NCBI GenBank assembly: GCA_903854195.1
Contig: CAINVO010000028.1
Span: 1-48,767 of the forward strand
Origin: an uncultured bacterium
GTDB lineage: Bacteria; Patescibacteriota; Minisyncoccia; Phycocordibacterales; CAINVO01
Direction of reading: 5' to 3'
Length of the DNA stretch: 48,767 nucleotides
The notes beneath the pieces were generated by a model. That model was not told the DNA's origin. It saw nothing but the letters and a program-made list of their open reading frames with translations, and did not search any database. Position numbers and translations under genes: made by a program. Shown piece by piece: positions 1-8,781 of the stretch (position 1 is the first letter of the stretch; every line of letters starts with the position of its first letter).

Positions 1-3000
1 GGTGTTGCTGAGGTTGAATATGAAAGTTATGAAAAATTAGTGGACACATTTGAAAGTCTCATTCTTGAAATTAAGCCCAGAGGATTAAGATCTCATAAAA
101 TAATTGACGATATTATTTTACAGAAAAAATTTGATGAAAACACGATAAGATCCGTCTGTTTTTCTGGGGGAAATTTGGATACTCGACGTTATTTTTTTGC
201 AAAAGTAGATGAGACTTGGCTTAAGTGGCTTTGGAATAAAGGATTTCTAGATCAACTGAAAAAGCCAGCCTTAGATGTAACTAAATATTCTTACAGACTT
301 AATGAATTGGAATATTTAACTAGAATGGTCGAAAAAGATCCAGAACAGGTAGCCGATATAATTCTTTCTATTCCAGTTTCCAAAGAAAATTTTAACCCAG
401 AAGTTATAGATCGTTTTTTTTGGATTACAGAATTACTTCCAATTGAACAAATAAAACGTATTTTACCAAAAATTTTTACGGATAATTGGTTACAGTTAAT
501 GCTGGCATTCAGTAGATCTGGTTATGAGTATCAGAAGATGGTTGAAAAAATAAACGAAGTAAAGGACTATGATACTTTTCTTATTCTTACTCAGATTATT
601 CTTAGCACTCGTAATAAAGAGGATTTTGCAGAATCTGAACGATTTTCAATATCCGATAGGCTTTTTTGTTTGGGAGATATAAGTGAAACAGGTATATTTG
701 AAATAATTACCGATGTTACCAATCCCAAAAAAGAAGAATCACTAAAGATATTTTTGGCCACTCTTTCTAAAATTGTGGACATTGGAAAAGAACAGGAGGA
801 AACATTTTTTGAAAAAACGGAACCGTTTTACTTACTTGATGTAGATATATTTACATTAGAGATTGATACAAAGAAACGTTCACATTTTAGAGAAGATATT
901 CAAAATTTTGTAGCTTCATGCAAAAAACTTATAGAAAATATTCTTGAAAATTGCTGTGGTAATGAAATTGAGGCTAGAAGAATTTACGACACCTATATAA
1001 AAACTCTTCCTGATAGTCGGACTTGTTATAGGTTGAAACTTTATGCAATTACCCGTTGTCCAAACATTTTTAAGAAAGAAATAGAAGAAGCACTGTTTAG
1101 AGTGTTTAAAGTTGGAGAAAGATATTTTGAAATTAGTGGAGGAGCTGAATATGATCAAGGTTTAATAGCCGGCTTTGATGCTCTTGGAGATATTGTTCAA
1201 CGTAAGTATATTGCAAATATAATTGAATACTACGGAGCTATCCTTGATGATAAAGATAAGGAAATTTGGAGAAGAAAAGCTGGTTTAAAAACATTAACTT
1301 ATATTAAAAAATATTTAATTTCTACTGAAATCAGTAAAGCTGAACTTGTATTTGGAAAGATTCCAGATGATACAACTTTCAAACCTCATCCATCAATAGG
1401 AGAAATTTCAAGTGGATTTGTAACCCATAAATCACCATTTAATCCTGCAGATATAACTATTGACGAACTCATTGTACATCTAAAAACTGATTCAACTCCA
1501 AATGCTCTTAGTGAGCAATATAAGGGAGATGATTTTTTTAGTCCTCGTGGAGCTGAAGGTCTTGGCGATGCAATAAAGGAGGATTTTAAATTACGTAAAA
1601 TTGAGTACATTTTGAATATTGATAAATTTTTTGATCGACAAACTATTGATCCTGTATATGTTTACGCCATCCTTAGACAATTTGAAGATATGCTTAGGGC
1701 AAAAGAAGTCTTTACAGATGAACAACATGTTCAAATAATTAATTTCTTTGATTTAATAAAAAAATCTGGAGAAGATGACGAATTTAAACCTCCACAAGAA
1801 CGAACGTATTTGGCTGACTGGATTACGGTACACAAATCAATGGCAGATATTCTTCTTGAGATTCTTGCTGTAATAAAGGATTCGCAAGTATTCAAAGATA
1901 ACCGAGGAAAAATTTTGCTTATAATCAAATATCTACTTTCAATAAAAAGTAGTCCTGATGTTGAAGATGATAAGAGAGAAACTAATGAACCCGCACATGT
2001 TGCTATTAATTCTGTACGAGGTCAGTCGTATCGAGCATTTGTTCAATTTACATATAACGAAGGAGATAAGACACTCTCAGAAGATGTTAAAGTTCTCTAT
2101 GAGCATGTTCTGGATACAGATACTTCAAATGCCGTTAGGTTTACAATTGGTCAATTTCTAGCATCATTTTATTTTCGAGATATAACATTTATTAAGAGTC
2201 TTTTACCAAAAATTTTTCCTATAAATGAAGTTGGTAAAGAGAAACTATATTTTGCTACTTGGGAAGGATATCTATCAAGTTCTTTGTACAAAGAACTTTT
2301 TGATGAATTGAAAAGCTATTATGAATACGCAGTTAAAGTAAGTCCTGATACATATCCCGACAGAAAGTACCTAAAAGGTTTAGATGAAACTCTTGCAGTA
2401 CATATGGCACTTGCTTACGTGCATTTTGATTTCAAAATTGGTGATACTTTGTTTGATTTATTTTGGAAAACTCCTAATGAGACCCGTCACTATGAATTTG
2501 TCTCATTTATTGGACGTACATGTATTACTCGTAGCCAAGTTGGCGATGATTGGTTTAAAGAGAATAAAGTAAAAAAGGAAAAAATTATTGAATTCTGGGA
2601 TTGGATTATTTCTACTGATATTAAAATTGAATCAAAAGCTTTTTCTGGTTTTGGCTTTTGGATTAATCCAGACAAAGAAATTATTGATAATAAAATTGTT
2701 ATCAATAATCTTTCTCAGACACTTGAAAAGTCTAAAGGAGAAACCGATTGGGATTACGGTCTGATAAAACGAATTAAGAGCTTTGCTGAAATTGACCCTA
2801 TGAATACTTTAGAGGTTATTAAAAATTTTTTACTGTTCAACGATGAACTCAATTCCCATAGAGGTGTATCAGTGTATCGTGTAGATAATGAAATCAAGGA
2901 AGCTTTAGAGATTATTTACAATGATACTTCTTTAAAGAAAAAAGTGGAGGAATTAATAAATACTTTAATAGAAAAAGGGAGCAGTACTTTTTGGGGTTTA

Positions 3001-3018
3001 AAAGATGTTATTGATTAA
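1..3018 (+). CDS. C-terminal part of a large helical repeat protein (5' end outside window)
   Basis: The reading frame is open from base 1, so the protein begins upstream. A GTG at 40 is possible, but the codons before it are coding in style, so I treat the gene as partial (about 1005 residues visible). The sequence is rich in charged and hydrophobic helical stretches resembling HEAT/TPR-like repeats, with no transmembrane segment and no Walker motif in the visible part. Large proteins of this kind often form the sensor half of STAND-type or other defence ATPases whose catalytic domain is N-terminal. That assignment is inference, because the N-terminus is missing. A short hairpin follows the stop codon. 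I do not recognise a named family. Confidence 0.6.
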   Translation, partial: GVAEVEYESYEKLVDTFESLILEIKPRGLRSHKIIDDIILQKKFDENTIRSVCFSGGNLDTRRYFFAKVDETWLKWLWNKGFLDQLKKPALDVTKYSYRLNELEYLTRMVEKDPEQVADIILSIPVSKENFNPEVIDRFFWITELLPIEQIKRILPKIFTDNWLQLMLAFSRSGYEYQKMVEKINEVKDYDTFLILTQIILSTRNKEDFAESERFSISDRLFCLGDISETGIFEIITDVTNPKKEESLKIFLATLSKIVDIGKEQEETFFEKTEPFYLLDVDIFTLEIDTKKRSHFREDIQNFVASCKKLIENILENCCGNEIEARRIYDTYIKTLPDSRTCYRLKLYAITRCPNIFKKEIEEALFRVFKVGERYFEISGGAEYDQGLIAGFDALGDIVQRKYIANIIEYYGAILDDKDKEIWRRKAGLKTLTYIKKYLISTEISKAELVFGKIPDDTTFKPHPSIGEISSGFVTHKSPFNPADITIDELIVHLKTDSTPNALSEQYKGDDFFSPRGAEGLGDAIKEDFKLRKIEYILNIDKFFDRQTIDPVYVYAILRQFEDMLRAKEVFTDEQHVQIINFFDLIKKSGEDDEFKPPQERTYLADWITVHKSMADILLEILAVIKDSQVFKDNRGKILLIIKYLLSIKSSPDVEDDKRETNEPAHVAINSVRGQSYRAFVQFTYNEGDKTLSEDVKVLYEHVLDTDTSNAVRFTIGQFLASFYFRDITFIKSLLPKIFPINEVGKEKLYFATWEGYLSSSLYKELFDELKSYYEYAVKVSPDTYPDRKYLKGLDETLAVHMALAYVHFDFKIGDTLFDLFWKTPNETRHYEFVSFIGRTCITRSQVGDDWFKENKVKKEKIIEFWDWIISTDIKIESKAFSGFGFWINPDKEIIDNKIVINNLSQTLEKSKGETDWDYGLIKRIKSFAEIDPMNTLEVIKNFLLFNDELNSHRGVSVYRVDNEIKEALEIIYNDTSLKKKVEELINTLIEKGSSTFWGLKDVID

Positions 3019-3070
3019 TAATCTTTAATGACTTAATTTAACTTAAATAAGTTTGATTTTAAACAATGAA

Positions 3071-3091
3071 GAAGCCTCAAAATGAGGCTTC
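3071..3091. terminator. Hairpin between the large protein and the FkbM gene
   Basis: GAAGCCTCA, an AAA loop, then TGAGGCTTC: a perfect 9-bp stem. There is no T-run after it on the plus strand, so termination may be weak. The hairpin sits only 12 bases before the TTG start of the next gene and could also affect its translation. Confidence 0.5.
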
Positions 3092-3103
3092 TCGTGCTAG
3101 CAC

Positions 3104-3886
3104 TTGAAGGTGAAACTGCCAATAATAGACATTGTTAGTTTTGCGCAGAACGCTGAAGATGTAGTTCTATACAGAACATTCAAAAAACGGCCACCAGGAA
3201 CATATATTGATTTAGGTGCAGGACATCCAGTTTTTGGTTCAGTAACAAAAAATCTAGCAGATATGCTTTTGTGGAGAGGTGTAGAGGTTGAAGCAAATTC
3301 AGAGATGTCTATGCTTTTAAGTAAAAACCGACCAAACAGCCTTATTTTTAATGTTGCCGTGTCTGACAAAGATGACATTGAATTATTTACAGAAACACCC
3401 GATAACTGGGCAATGTCAGCACTATCATCTACTGCAAACAGGAATCAATTTATTGAAGAAAAAAACACGATAACAAAAAATATCAAAACTCAGACATTAA
3501 ATAGCATCTTGACAGAGGCGAAAATTGATCAGAATTTTGAATTACTAAAAGTTGACATAGAGGGAGCTGAAGATAAAGTTTTTAAAAGTTTTGATTTTAA
3601 ATATTGGAAACCTAAAGTAATAGTTACAGAAATAGTCACTCCACATGATTTTATAAGAATAGAAAAATTAGAAGACCTAATAACATCTCAAGGTTACACG
3701 CATTGCTTATTTGACGGAATTAATAGTTTTTTCGCTCGCTGTGAGGAGTTGGATTTAATTAAGTCTCTATCCATACCAGCGAATGTGCACGACAAATATA
3801 TTCCATTTATTTGGTGGAACCTATTATCTGATGAATTCAAGAAAAATTACACAAACATCCTTGATAAATTAAATTCGACTATGTAA
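3104..3886 (+). CDS. FkbM family SAM-dependent methyltransferase
   Basis: A 260-residue protein with the FkbM layout: an N-terminal SFAQNAEDVVLYR motif, a SAM-binding YIDLGAGHP loop near residue 37, and the diagnostic LKVDIEGAED motif around residue 150. FkbM proteins O-methylate sugars or small molecules, often in surface polysaccharide or natural-product pathways. The substrate cannot be told here because no glycosyltransferase genes are adjacent. The longest frame starts at TTG 3104 right after an in-frame TAG. GTG at 3110 is an alternative and no strong ribosome site decides between them. A terminator hairpin follows at 3892. Confidence 0.85.
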   Translation: MKVKLPIIDIVSFAQNAEDVVLYRTFKKRPPGTYIDLGAGHPVFGSVTKNLADMLLWRGVEVEANSEMSMLLSKNRPNSLIFNVAVSDKDDIELFTETPDNWAMSALSSTANRNQFIEEKNTITKNIKTQTLNSILTEAKIDQNFELLKVDIEGAEDKVFKSFDFKYWKPKVIVTEIVTPHDFIRIEKLEDLITSQGYTHCLFDGINSFFARCEELDLIKSLSIPANVHDKYIPFIWWNLLSDEFKKNYTNILDKLNSTM

Positions 3887-3891
3887 TTAAA

Positions 3892-3917
3892 AGAACCGCC
3901 TTGCTATCAGCGGTTCT
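3892..3917 (+). terminator. Intrinsic terminator after the FkbM gene
   Basis: AGAACCGC and GCGGTTCT form an 8-bp stem around a 10-base loop, followed by AATTGTTTT. It lies between convergent genes. Confidence 0.75.
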
Positions 3918-3954
3918 AATTGTTTTATTGGCTTAACGTTTCCACTCTACCTGC

Positions 3955-4572
3955 TTAATGATTGTATTGCTCAATCCTCACAACATGGGAAACCTTAGGA
4001 TCTGAATCTTCAGAAAGAAGAAGTAACTCGCAGTTACCGAAATGAAACTGGGTCAGTGTTTCTCGCCAGTCAATATTATAATAAGCTGCGTAAAGCATTT
4101 TTCCAAAATCACCGTGAGTAGAAAGTAGAACTGATCCACTTGAATGTTCCTCCTGGATTTGCCTCAAAGCCCGATGAGCTCTCTCAAGCAATACAGGAAA
4201 TGTTTCCGCGCCTGCTGGTGAAAGGAAATACGTAATTTTATCCGTTTTTATAATGTCAGGGGCACACAAACGTTCAATGTCACGAAGCGGCTTCCCTGTC
4301 ATTATTCCAAAATCACGTTCGATAATAGAATCCAAAACCTTTGGTGATGCAACACCTAAAGCATCACAGACAATCTCGGCTGTTTTGTATGCTCTAGAAA
4401 GCGGAGAAGAATAAACGGCGTCAAAGACGAGCCCAGCATTATTAATTCCGCCGGCTAACTCATTTGCTTGTTTAACCCCGAGATCCGTTAATGGCCTATC
4501 CCTGTGACCATTAAGGATGCCCTCGGCGTTGTCCTCATTCTGACCATGTCGTGCAATGTAAATTTTTAGCAT
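3955..4572 (-). CDS. Histidine phosphatase family protein (phosphoglycerate-mutase-like)
   Basis: A 205-residue protein opening with IYIARHGQNEDN, the RHG motif whose histidine becomes phosphorylated in this superfamily. It also has RPLTDLG, the SPLSRAYKTAE arginine motif, the FGIMTG acidic region and a C-terminal STHGDF second catalytic histidine. These proteins remove phosphate from sugars, nucleotides or phosphoproteins, and sequence alone does not give the substrate. It is a single-gene unit, convergent with the FkbM gene. ATG at 4572 is the natural start. Confidence 0.85.
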   Translation of the reverse strand: MLKIYIARHGQNEDNAEGILNGHRDRPLTDLGVKQANELAGGINNAGLVFDAVYSSPLSRAYKTAEIVCDALGVASPKVLDSIIERDFGIMTGKPLRDIERLCAPDIIKTDKITYFLSPAGAETFPVLLERAHRALRQIQEEHSSGSVLLSTHGDFGKMLYAAYYNIDWRETLTQFHFGNCELLLLSEDSDPKVSHVVRIEQYNH

Positions 4573-4685
4573 AATTTATTACTTTTCTTTCAACAAAGTA
4601 CCCCAGAATACTTACGGAGTCAAAATTTTCAGTAAGTAAGTTTCCTTAACCTCACTAGCCACACTTTATGAAAGCCTTTTATTTA

Positions 4686-5165
4686 TTATTCTAATTCTTG
4701 TAGTAAATTTTTAACATCAAGAGGTTCAGTTACCATTTCAACCTCGCCATCATTTTTTACCTTCCATTTTTCTTTAGGTCTGTCGACATAAAGCTCTACC
4801 CCATTACCGTCTGGGTCATTTAAATAAATTGCCTCAGAAACACCATGATCTGCATACCCAGTAAGTGGGTAAGAGTTATCTAAAAGTTTTTTTAATATTT
4901 TTGCTAGTTCTTTTCTAGTTGGATAAAGGATTGCAAAATGATACAAACCTGTGTAGCCTTTTGGTGCCTGTGTAGCTCCTTCACTAGCCCAGGTATTTAG
5001 ACCAATATGATGATGATATCCTCCTGCAGAAAGAAACACAGCAGAATCCCCATACCTGGTTGTTATTTCAAAACCTAAAATATCCTTATAAAAAGCTAGA
5101 GATCGATTTAAATTAGATACTGTGAGATGAATATGCCCGATAGTTACCTCTGGATGAATAGTCAT
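4686..5165 (-). CDS. VOC family protein (catechol-2,3-dioxygenase / glyoxalase-like)
   Basis: About 159 residues with the VOC fold: IGHIHLTVSNLNRSLAFYKDILGFE at the start, HHHIGLNTW, YHFAIL and the C-terminal DPDGNGVELY metal-ligand motif, much like the first half of CatE-type proteins. It probably binds a divalent metal through His and Glu. The substrate is unknown. A TTG at 5189 extends the frame, but ATG 5165 is preferred because an extended -10 box (TGC-TATAAT) ends six bases before it, which would give a leaderless mRNA. It is divergent from a second VOC gene at 5318. Confidence 0.82.
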   Translation of the reverse strand: MTIHPEVTIGHIHLTVSNLNRSLAFYKDILGFEITTRYGDSAVFLSAGGYHHHIGLNTWASEGATQAPKGYTGLYHFAILYPTRKELAKILKKLLDNSYPLTGYADHGVSEAIYLNDPDGNGVELYVDRPKEKWKVKNDGEVEMVTEPLDVKNLLQELE

Positions 5166-5180
5166 GCTTATATTATAGCA
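5166..5180 (-). promoter_or_regulatory. Extended -10 promoter giving a leaderless VOC transcript
   Basis: On the minus strand TGCTATAAT is followed by six bases and then the ATG at 5165. This matches the TGn-TATAAT extended -10 consensus and puts the expected start of transcription at about the ATG. Confidence 0.7.
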
Positions 5181-5317
5181 GGTACTCAAGAAATAAATGT
5201 TATGCTAGTTTTGTTAAATTTAATTACAAAAAATTTTTGTAATTTTTTAACGCGGATTACGGCATATGTTAAAAGTTGACCAATTATTATTAATTACTAG
5301 TTTAATTTAAAAAAAAT

Positions 5318-5713
5318 ATGAATAAAGTCACACATTTTGAAATTGTTGCTACTGACCCATTAAGGGCAATTGATTTCTACACAAAAGTTTTTGGTTGGGA
5401 GTTTAAAAAATGGGAAGAGAGTGAAACAGACTATTGGATGGTCATAACTACACCTCAAAATACCCCAGGGGCAATCAATGGAGGGCTTAGGAAGGAAATG
5501 GGTACGGACATAAAGGAAAAAACGAAAAGTGTTAATGGATTTGTAAATATCGTTGCGGTTGAATCTGTTACTGATATTTTAGAAAAAATAAAAGCAAACG
5601 GTGGTGAAATAATGCAACCAGCAATGGATATACCTAAAGTAGGTCAACTTGCCTATTGTCTAGATACAGAAGGAAACATGTTTGGAATAATAAAGCCAGA
5701 AATGGAAATGTAG
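5318..5713 (+). CDS. VOC family protein (glyoxalase/bleomycin-resistance-like)
   Basis: 131 residues of a single VOC unit: VTHFEIVATDPLRAIDFYTKVFGWEF at the N-terminus, a central INGGLRK loop, the hinge segment ILEKIKANGGEIMQPAMDIP, and a C-terminal DTEGNMFGIIKP strand. This subgroup is widely annotated as glyoxalase-like, but the catalytic metal ligands are poorly conserved and the function is unknown. It is divergent from another VOC gene. A TTGACC at 5276 may be its -35 box. A very strong GC-rich terminator follows. Confidence 0.8.
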   Translation: MNKVTHFEIVATDPLRAIDFYTKVFGWEFKKWEESETDYWMVITTPQNTPGAINGGLRKEMGTDIKEKTKSVNGFVNIVAVESVTDILEKIKANGGEIMQPAMDIPKVGQLAYCLDTEGNMFGIIKPEMEM

Positions 5714-5746
5714 GCTAGTTTTTTATATTCAAAAAGAAACCATAAC

Positions 5747-5780
5747 ACGGCCCCGTATCGCGCGAGCGATACGGGGCCGT
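5747..5780 (+). terminator. Very strong intrinsic terminator
   Basis: A perfect 15-bp GC-rich stem (ACGGCCCCGTATCGC and its complement) closed by a GCGA tetraloop, with a run of seven Ts a few bases later. It is far more GC-rich than the surrounding DNA. Confidence 0.85.
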
Positions 5781-5866
5781 ATAAATACTTTTTTTCACAT
5801 TTTTGATATGATAACAAAATCAAGAACATTTAAATCTACCAGGAGAGTCTTTTAACAAAAATACCT

Positions 5867-6388
5867 ATGCTTAAAAAAATAAGATTAGACTTTCAAGCGA
5901 TACTTAAAAATGACCCCGCCGTTCAAAACAAAATTGAAGCTATATTGTGCTACCCAGGATTTCATGCACTTACAATACACAGAATAAGCCACAGACTTTG
6001 GCAAAATAAAACACTTCGTCTTCCCGCTCGACTTCTCTCACAAATAAGTAGATTTTTTACAGGTGTTGAAATACATCCTGGAGCAACTATTGGTAATGGG
6101 GTGTTCATTGATCATGGTATGGGTATTGTTATAGGAGAAACGGCCCAAATCGAAGATAACGTTCAACTTTTTCACGGAGTCACATTAGGTGGTACAGGTA
6201 AAAATATTGGAAAAAGGCATCCAACCGTTCAATCAAACACAATAATAGGAGCAGGAGCAACATTACTTGGCCCAATCACCATTGGTTCAAATTCAAAAAT
6301 TGGCGCAGGTGCCGTTGTATTAAGTGACATTCCAAAAAATTCAACGGTAGTTGGAATACCTCCTACTCAAAGAATTATAACAACATAA
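5867..6388 (+). CDS. cysE: Serine O-acetyltransferase (short EpsC/CysE type)
   Basis: Transfers acetyl from acetyl-CoA to serine, giving O-acetylserine for cysteine synthesis. The 173 residues contain an N-terminal helical part ([20 protein letters not shown]) and a left-handed beta-helix of hexapeptide repeats with the family motifs [35 protein letters not shown] and KRHPTV. It is shorter at the N-terminus than E. coli CysE, as in the B. subtilis-type enzymes. No cysK is in this window. Four bases separate it from the following nucleotidyltransferase gene, so the two are probably co-transcribed. AGGAGAG lies about 20 bases before the ATG, too far to be a typical ribosome site. Confidence 0.9.
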   Translation: MLKKIRLDFQAILKNDPAVQNKIEAILCYPGFHALTIHRISHRLWQNKTLRLPARLLSQISRFFTGVEIHPGATIGNGVFIDHGMGIVIGETAQIEDNVQLFHGVTLGGTGKNIGKRHPTVQSNTIIGAGATLLGPITIGSNSKIGAGAVVLSDIPKNSTVVGIPPTQRIITT

Positions 6389-6392
6389 AATT

Positions 6393-7100
6393 ATGAATGA
6401 CTCTACACTAAAAAACCAAGCTGATTTGTCACTAGAAAAAGCAAAAGAGGTTATTTTACAACACATTCCAAAAGAAGAAATTTTGTCTATTTATGTAAAA
6501 GGAAGTTATGTTCAAAATGAACTTCAACCTGAAAGTGATGTTGATGTGGTGGTTATTCTGAAAGACGAAAAGTACCTTCCTGAAATTTATGAGTTAACAA
6601 ACAAATTTGGAAAGGATATTGTCCCAAATTTTCAGATAGTTGCTTATACCTTGAAAGAATTGCAGACGGGTGAAAAAGCCAGTAACCGAATAAAAAACAC
6701 AACCCCGGTAAGTCTATTTGTAAAACACATGAGTCAATTGCCTTTACTTTATGGATCTAAACCAGATGGACAACTTTTTACACGTACTGATAAAAAAGAC
6801 TTAACATCTCACATTTCAGTTTTCAACAATCGATTTTTTCCTGATTTTTATAATGGCAAATTTAAATTTAATGAGCTAGTCAAACAAGTACTCTGGCTTA
6901 CCGAAAGAGAGCAAAGGACATTAGGCAACACACCAGAATACTCATGGCAAAAACTAACTGAATCCATAGAAGACAAAAACCATATAGTCCATGACGCACT
7001 CAAACTAAGAAGACAGAAAGATATTTCAAAAACCGAGCAAGATGTTTTTTTAAATAAACTAAAGGATTATATTAGCTTACTTGAAGAAAAATATAAATAA
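6393..7100 (+). CDS. Nucleotidyltransferase-domain protein (Pol-beta/MNT type)
   Basis: 235 residues. The N-terminal half has the minimal nucleotidyltransferase signature GSYVQNELQPESDVDVVVIL, that is G-S followed by the paired aspartates of DVD that hold Mg2+. The C-terminal half (from about residue 150) is helical, with IVHDALKLRRQKD, and may play the part of a HEPN/kanamycin-nucleotidyltransferase-like partner domain. The substrate could be a nucleotide, an antibiotic or a protein and cannot be read from the sequence. It follows cysE by four bases in the same operon and ends before a shared bidirectional terminator. Confidence 0.7.
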   Translation: MNDSTLKNQADLSLEKAKEVILQHIPKEEILSIYVKGSYVQNELQPESDVDVVVILKDEKYLPEIYELTNKFGKDIVPNFQIVAYTLKELQTGEKASNRIKNTTPVSLFVKHMSQLPLLYGSKPDGQLFTRTDKKDLTSHISVFNNRFFPDFYNGKFKFNELVKQVLWLTEREQRTLGNTPEYSWQKLTESIEDKNHIVHDALKLRRQKDISKTEQDVFLNKLKDYISLLEEKYK

Positions 7101-7136
7101 AATTTAGCGTTTCAATCTTTTTTTAAAAACCAATAA

Positions 7137-7171
7137 AAAATCGCGCACGGATAAGCCCTGTGCGCGATTTT
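7137..7171. terminator. Bidirectional terminator between convergent genes
   Basis: AAAATCGCGCAC and GTGCGCGATTTT make a 12-bp stem with an 11-base loop. The A/T ends let it work for both the nucleotidyltransferase gene (+) and the EPSPS-like gene (-). Confidence 0.8.
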
Positions 7172-7211
7172 GTGTAGTTACCAAAATAAAAATTAGGCAC
7201 CTACATTTTTG

Positions 7212-8075
7212 TTAAACCACCTTTTTCATAAACTCCCAGAAAAGTGGCCAGCTTTTGGCAACGCAATCTGGATTTTCATAGGACAAGGTTTCTCGCTTAA
7301 TTGCTGCCTTCATTGCAATTGCCTGAACAACGCGGTGATCTTTTGATTTGATTGGGCGACCACATCTCATATCATTGATGGTATTTTCCATTTCAATGAT
7401 CCGACTACTTTCGTGTTCAACAAGACTTGGCCAACGACTCAGACCTTCCTCTCCAGTGATGAGATTGAAAGCACGAGCGAAGCAATAATCTTCAGCTTGT
7501 TGTGGAACAAAAGTCATGCTTTTACCATCAAGATGATCCATGAAAGCTCTTGCTTGTTCTTGGATCGTATCGTCAGGTCTTGGTTTCCACACCTTGCTTG
7601 CGGCATAGCATTCACGCCAGTACCAAACAGCTTCATACGTCAGGGCCAATTTGAATGGAGGATTTTTGATCCTCGCCTCAAGGTTGCCACAAAGCACTGC
7701 CGCCGAGGCCCACTGTGAAGTTTTACCATCAAGGGTAAGGAGTTTCTCGATGGAATAATTGATGATCTCTGGATCACGGGTAATCTTTCTGTCCATCAAC
7801 GTCCCTTGAAGCACAAATTCCTTTCCAAGATTCCTTACCCAAGAAAGAAACTGTAAAAACCTGAAGAGAGTTGCTGACTCCCCGACGTCAATTTTCTCAA
7901 ACGTGTTCCATGTCTTTAAGGCACGCTGAAGGGCAACGAGATCTTTTGATAAATTTGGTTCTTTTTCCAAAAAATTTATCGTTGTATCCTGACCATGTCT
8001 CAGATCGAGAACACCCATTCGTATTACCCAAGATTTATCCAAGGGTAAAAGTGGAACAATTAACTTTATATCCAT
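7212..8075 (-). CDS. Compact EPSP-synthase-like protein (enolpyruvyl transferase family)
   Basis: 287 residues from ATG 8075; a GTG at 8096 would add seven. I see the landmarks of 5-enolpyruvylshikimate-3-phosphate synthase in order: VPLLPLDKSWVIRM (compare the lysine-serine-arginine substrate loop), GESATLFRF near 65-73 (compare GNSGTTMRF), TSQWASAAVL near 119 (compare SSQF-SALL), AEDYCFARAF, KDHRVVQAIAM near 246 (compare DHRMAM) and the tail PDCVAKSWPLFWEF (compare DP-CV-KTFP-F). Normal enzymes are about 420 residues, so this one is strongly shortened and several loop residues differ. No other shikimate gene is in the window. It may be a relative with another substrate. Family membership is fairly sure; the reaction is not. 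Confidence 0.7.
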   Translation of the reverse strand: MDIKLIVPLLPLDKSWVIRMGVLDLRHGQDTTINFLEKEPNLSKDLVALQRALKTWNTFEKIDVGESATLFRFLQFLSWVRNLGKEFVLQGTLMDRKITRDPEIINYSIEKLLTLDGKTSQWASAAVLCGNLEARIKNPPFKLALTYEAVWYWRECYAASKVWKPRPDDTIQEQARAFMDHLDGKSMTFVPQQAEDYCFARAFNLITGEEGLSRWPSLVEHESSRIIEMENTINDMRCGRPIKSKDHRVVQAIAMKAAIKRETLSYENPDCVAKSWPLFWEFMKKVV

Positions 8076-8142
8076 ATCAAATATATCTTTTGTCACTATA
8101 GGTTTTCATGACCTTTTTGTAAAGAGCTCAAATTTAATGAAT

Positions 8143-8171
8143 TTGACACAACCGTATAAATATTCTAAAAT
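8143..8171 (+). promoter_or_regulatory. Sigma-70-type promoter for the membrane-anchored orphan gene
   Basis: TTGACA, a 17-base spacer, then TAAAAT. Transcription would start near 8178, leaving a leader of about 58 bases before the ATG at 8236. Confidence 0.7.
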
Positions 8172-8235
8172 CCAGAAAGTAATAAAGTCAGAAGTGCTTA
8201 TAGCTCTTCCCCTTCAATCAAAAACTAGCTAGAAA

Positions 8236-8706
8236 ATGAAACCCACTGCATTAGAAATAATCGTCGTGATTGCCATTATTGCAATATACGCAACCTATGC
8301 GATACACAATGAAAAAAGGCAAAACTCTTCAAAAACCAAAAAGTACGTAGGAGGTCCATTCGACCTTCACCGTTTCAATGCTCTATTCACAGGAGCAAAC
8401 AAAACACTGATGGGAGGAAACGTCGAGGCATTAAGATTCGGTATCAATCAACTCATCGATACCCTATCTTGCGCGGGGGACTTCGCGGATGACATTATCC
8501 CAGCTATCCACTACCTACGTGGTGGCTTGGACAAATACGAGCGCGCTGATACCCGTGGACCATGGAACCGTGACCTTAGCGGTTACGGATTAAGTTCTTG
8601 GCAAAACGACCTCTATGGCCGCGATGAGGCCTTACGTTTGGCATGGCCCCACATCGAAAAAATCAACAATCAACTAAAAACTCAAGGCTTGGGATTTAAA
8701 TACTAA
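8236..8706 (+). CDS. Membrane-anchored hypothetical protein
   Basis: 156 residues. One N-terminal transmembrane helix (about residues 7-23, LEIIVVIAIIAIYATYAI) is followed by a soluble domain of mixed helices with conserved-looking Gly/Trp turns (GGPFDLHRF, RGPWNRDLSGYG, SSWQNDLYGRDEA). I recognise no family. It is a single-gene unit with its own consensus promoter and a structured terminator. Its codon use (many C- and G-ending codons) is less AT-rich than that of the neighbours, as in several other orphan genes here. No clear Shine-Dalgarno sequence precedes the ATG. Confidence 0.65.
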   Translation: MKPTALEIIVVIAIIAIYATYAIHNEKRQNSSKTKKYVGGPFDLHRFNALFTGANKTLMGGNVEALRFGINQLIDTLSCAGDFADDIIPAIHYLRGGLDKYERADTRGPWNRDLSGYGLSSWQNDLYGRDEALRLAWPHIEKINNQLKTQGLGFKY

Positions 8707-8750
8707 AACCCGCACGAACAGTCTATTGAAAGACTCGTCGCAGCGGGTTT
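8706..8750 (+). terminator. Branched intrinsic terminator
   Basis: AAACCCGC and GCGGGTTT form the outer stem. An inner hairpin AGTCT/AGACT and a CGA/TCG pair extend it. TTCTTTT follows. Confidence 0.75.
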
Positions 8751-8781
8751 TTCTTTTATATGAAATAAAATTGATAAATTA

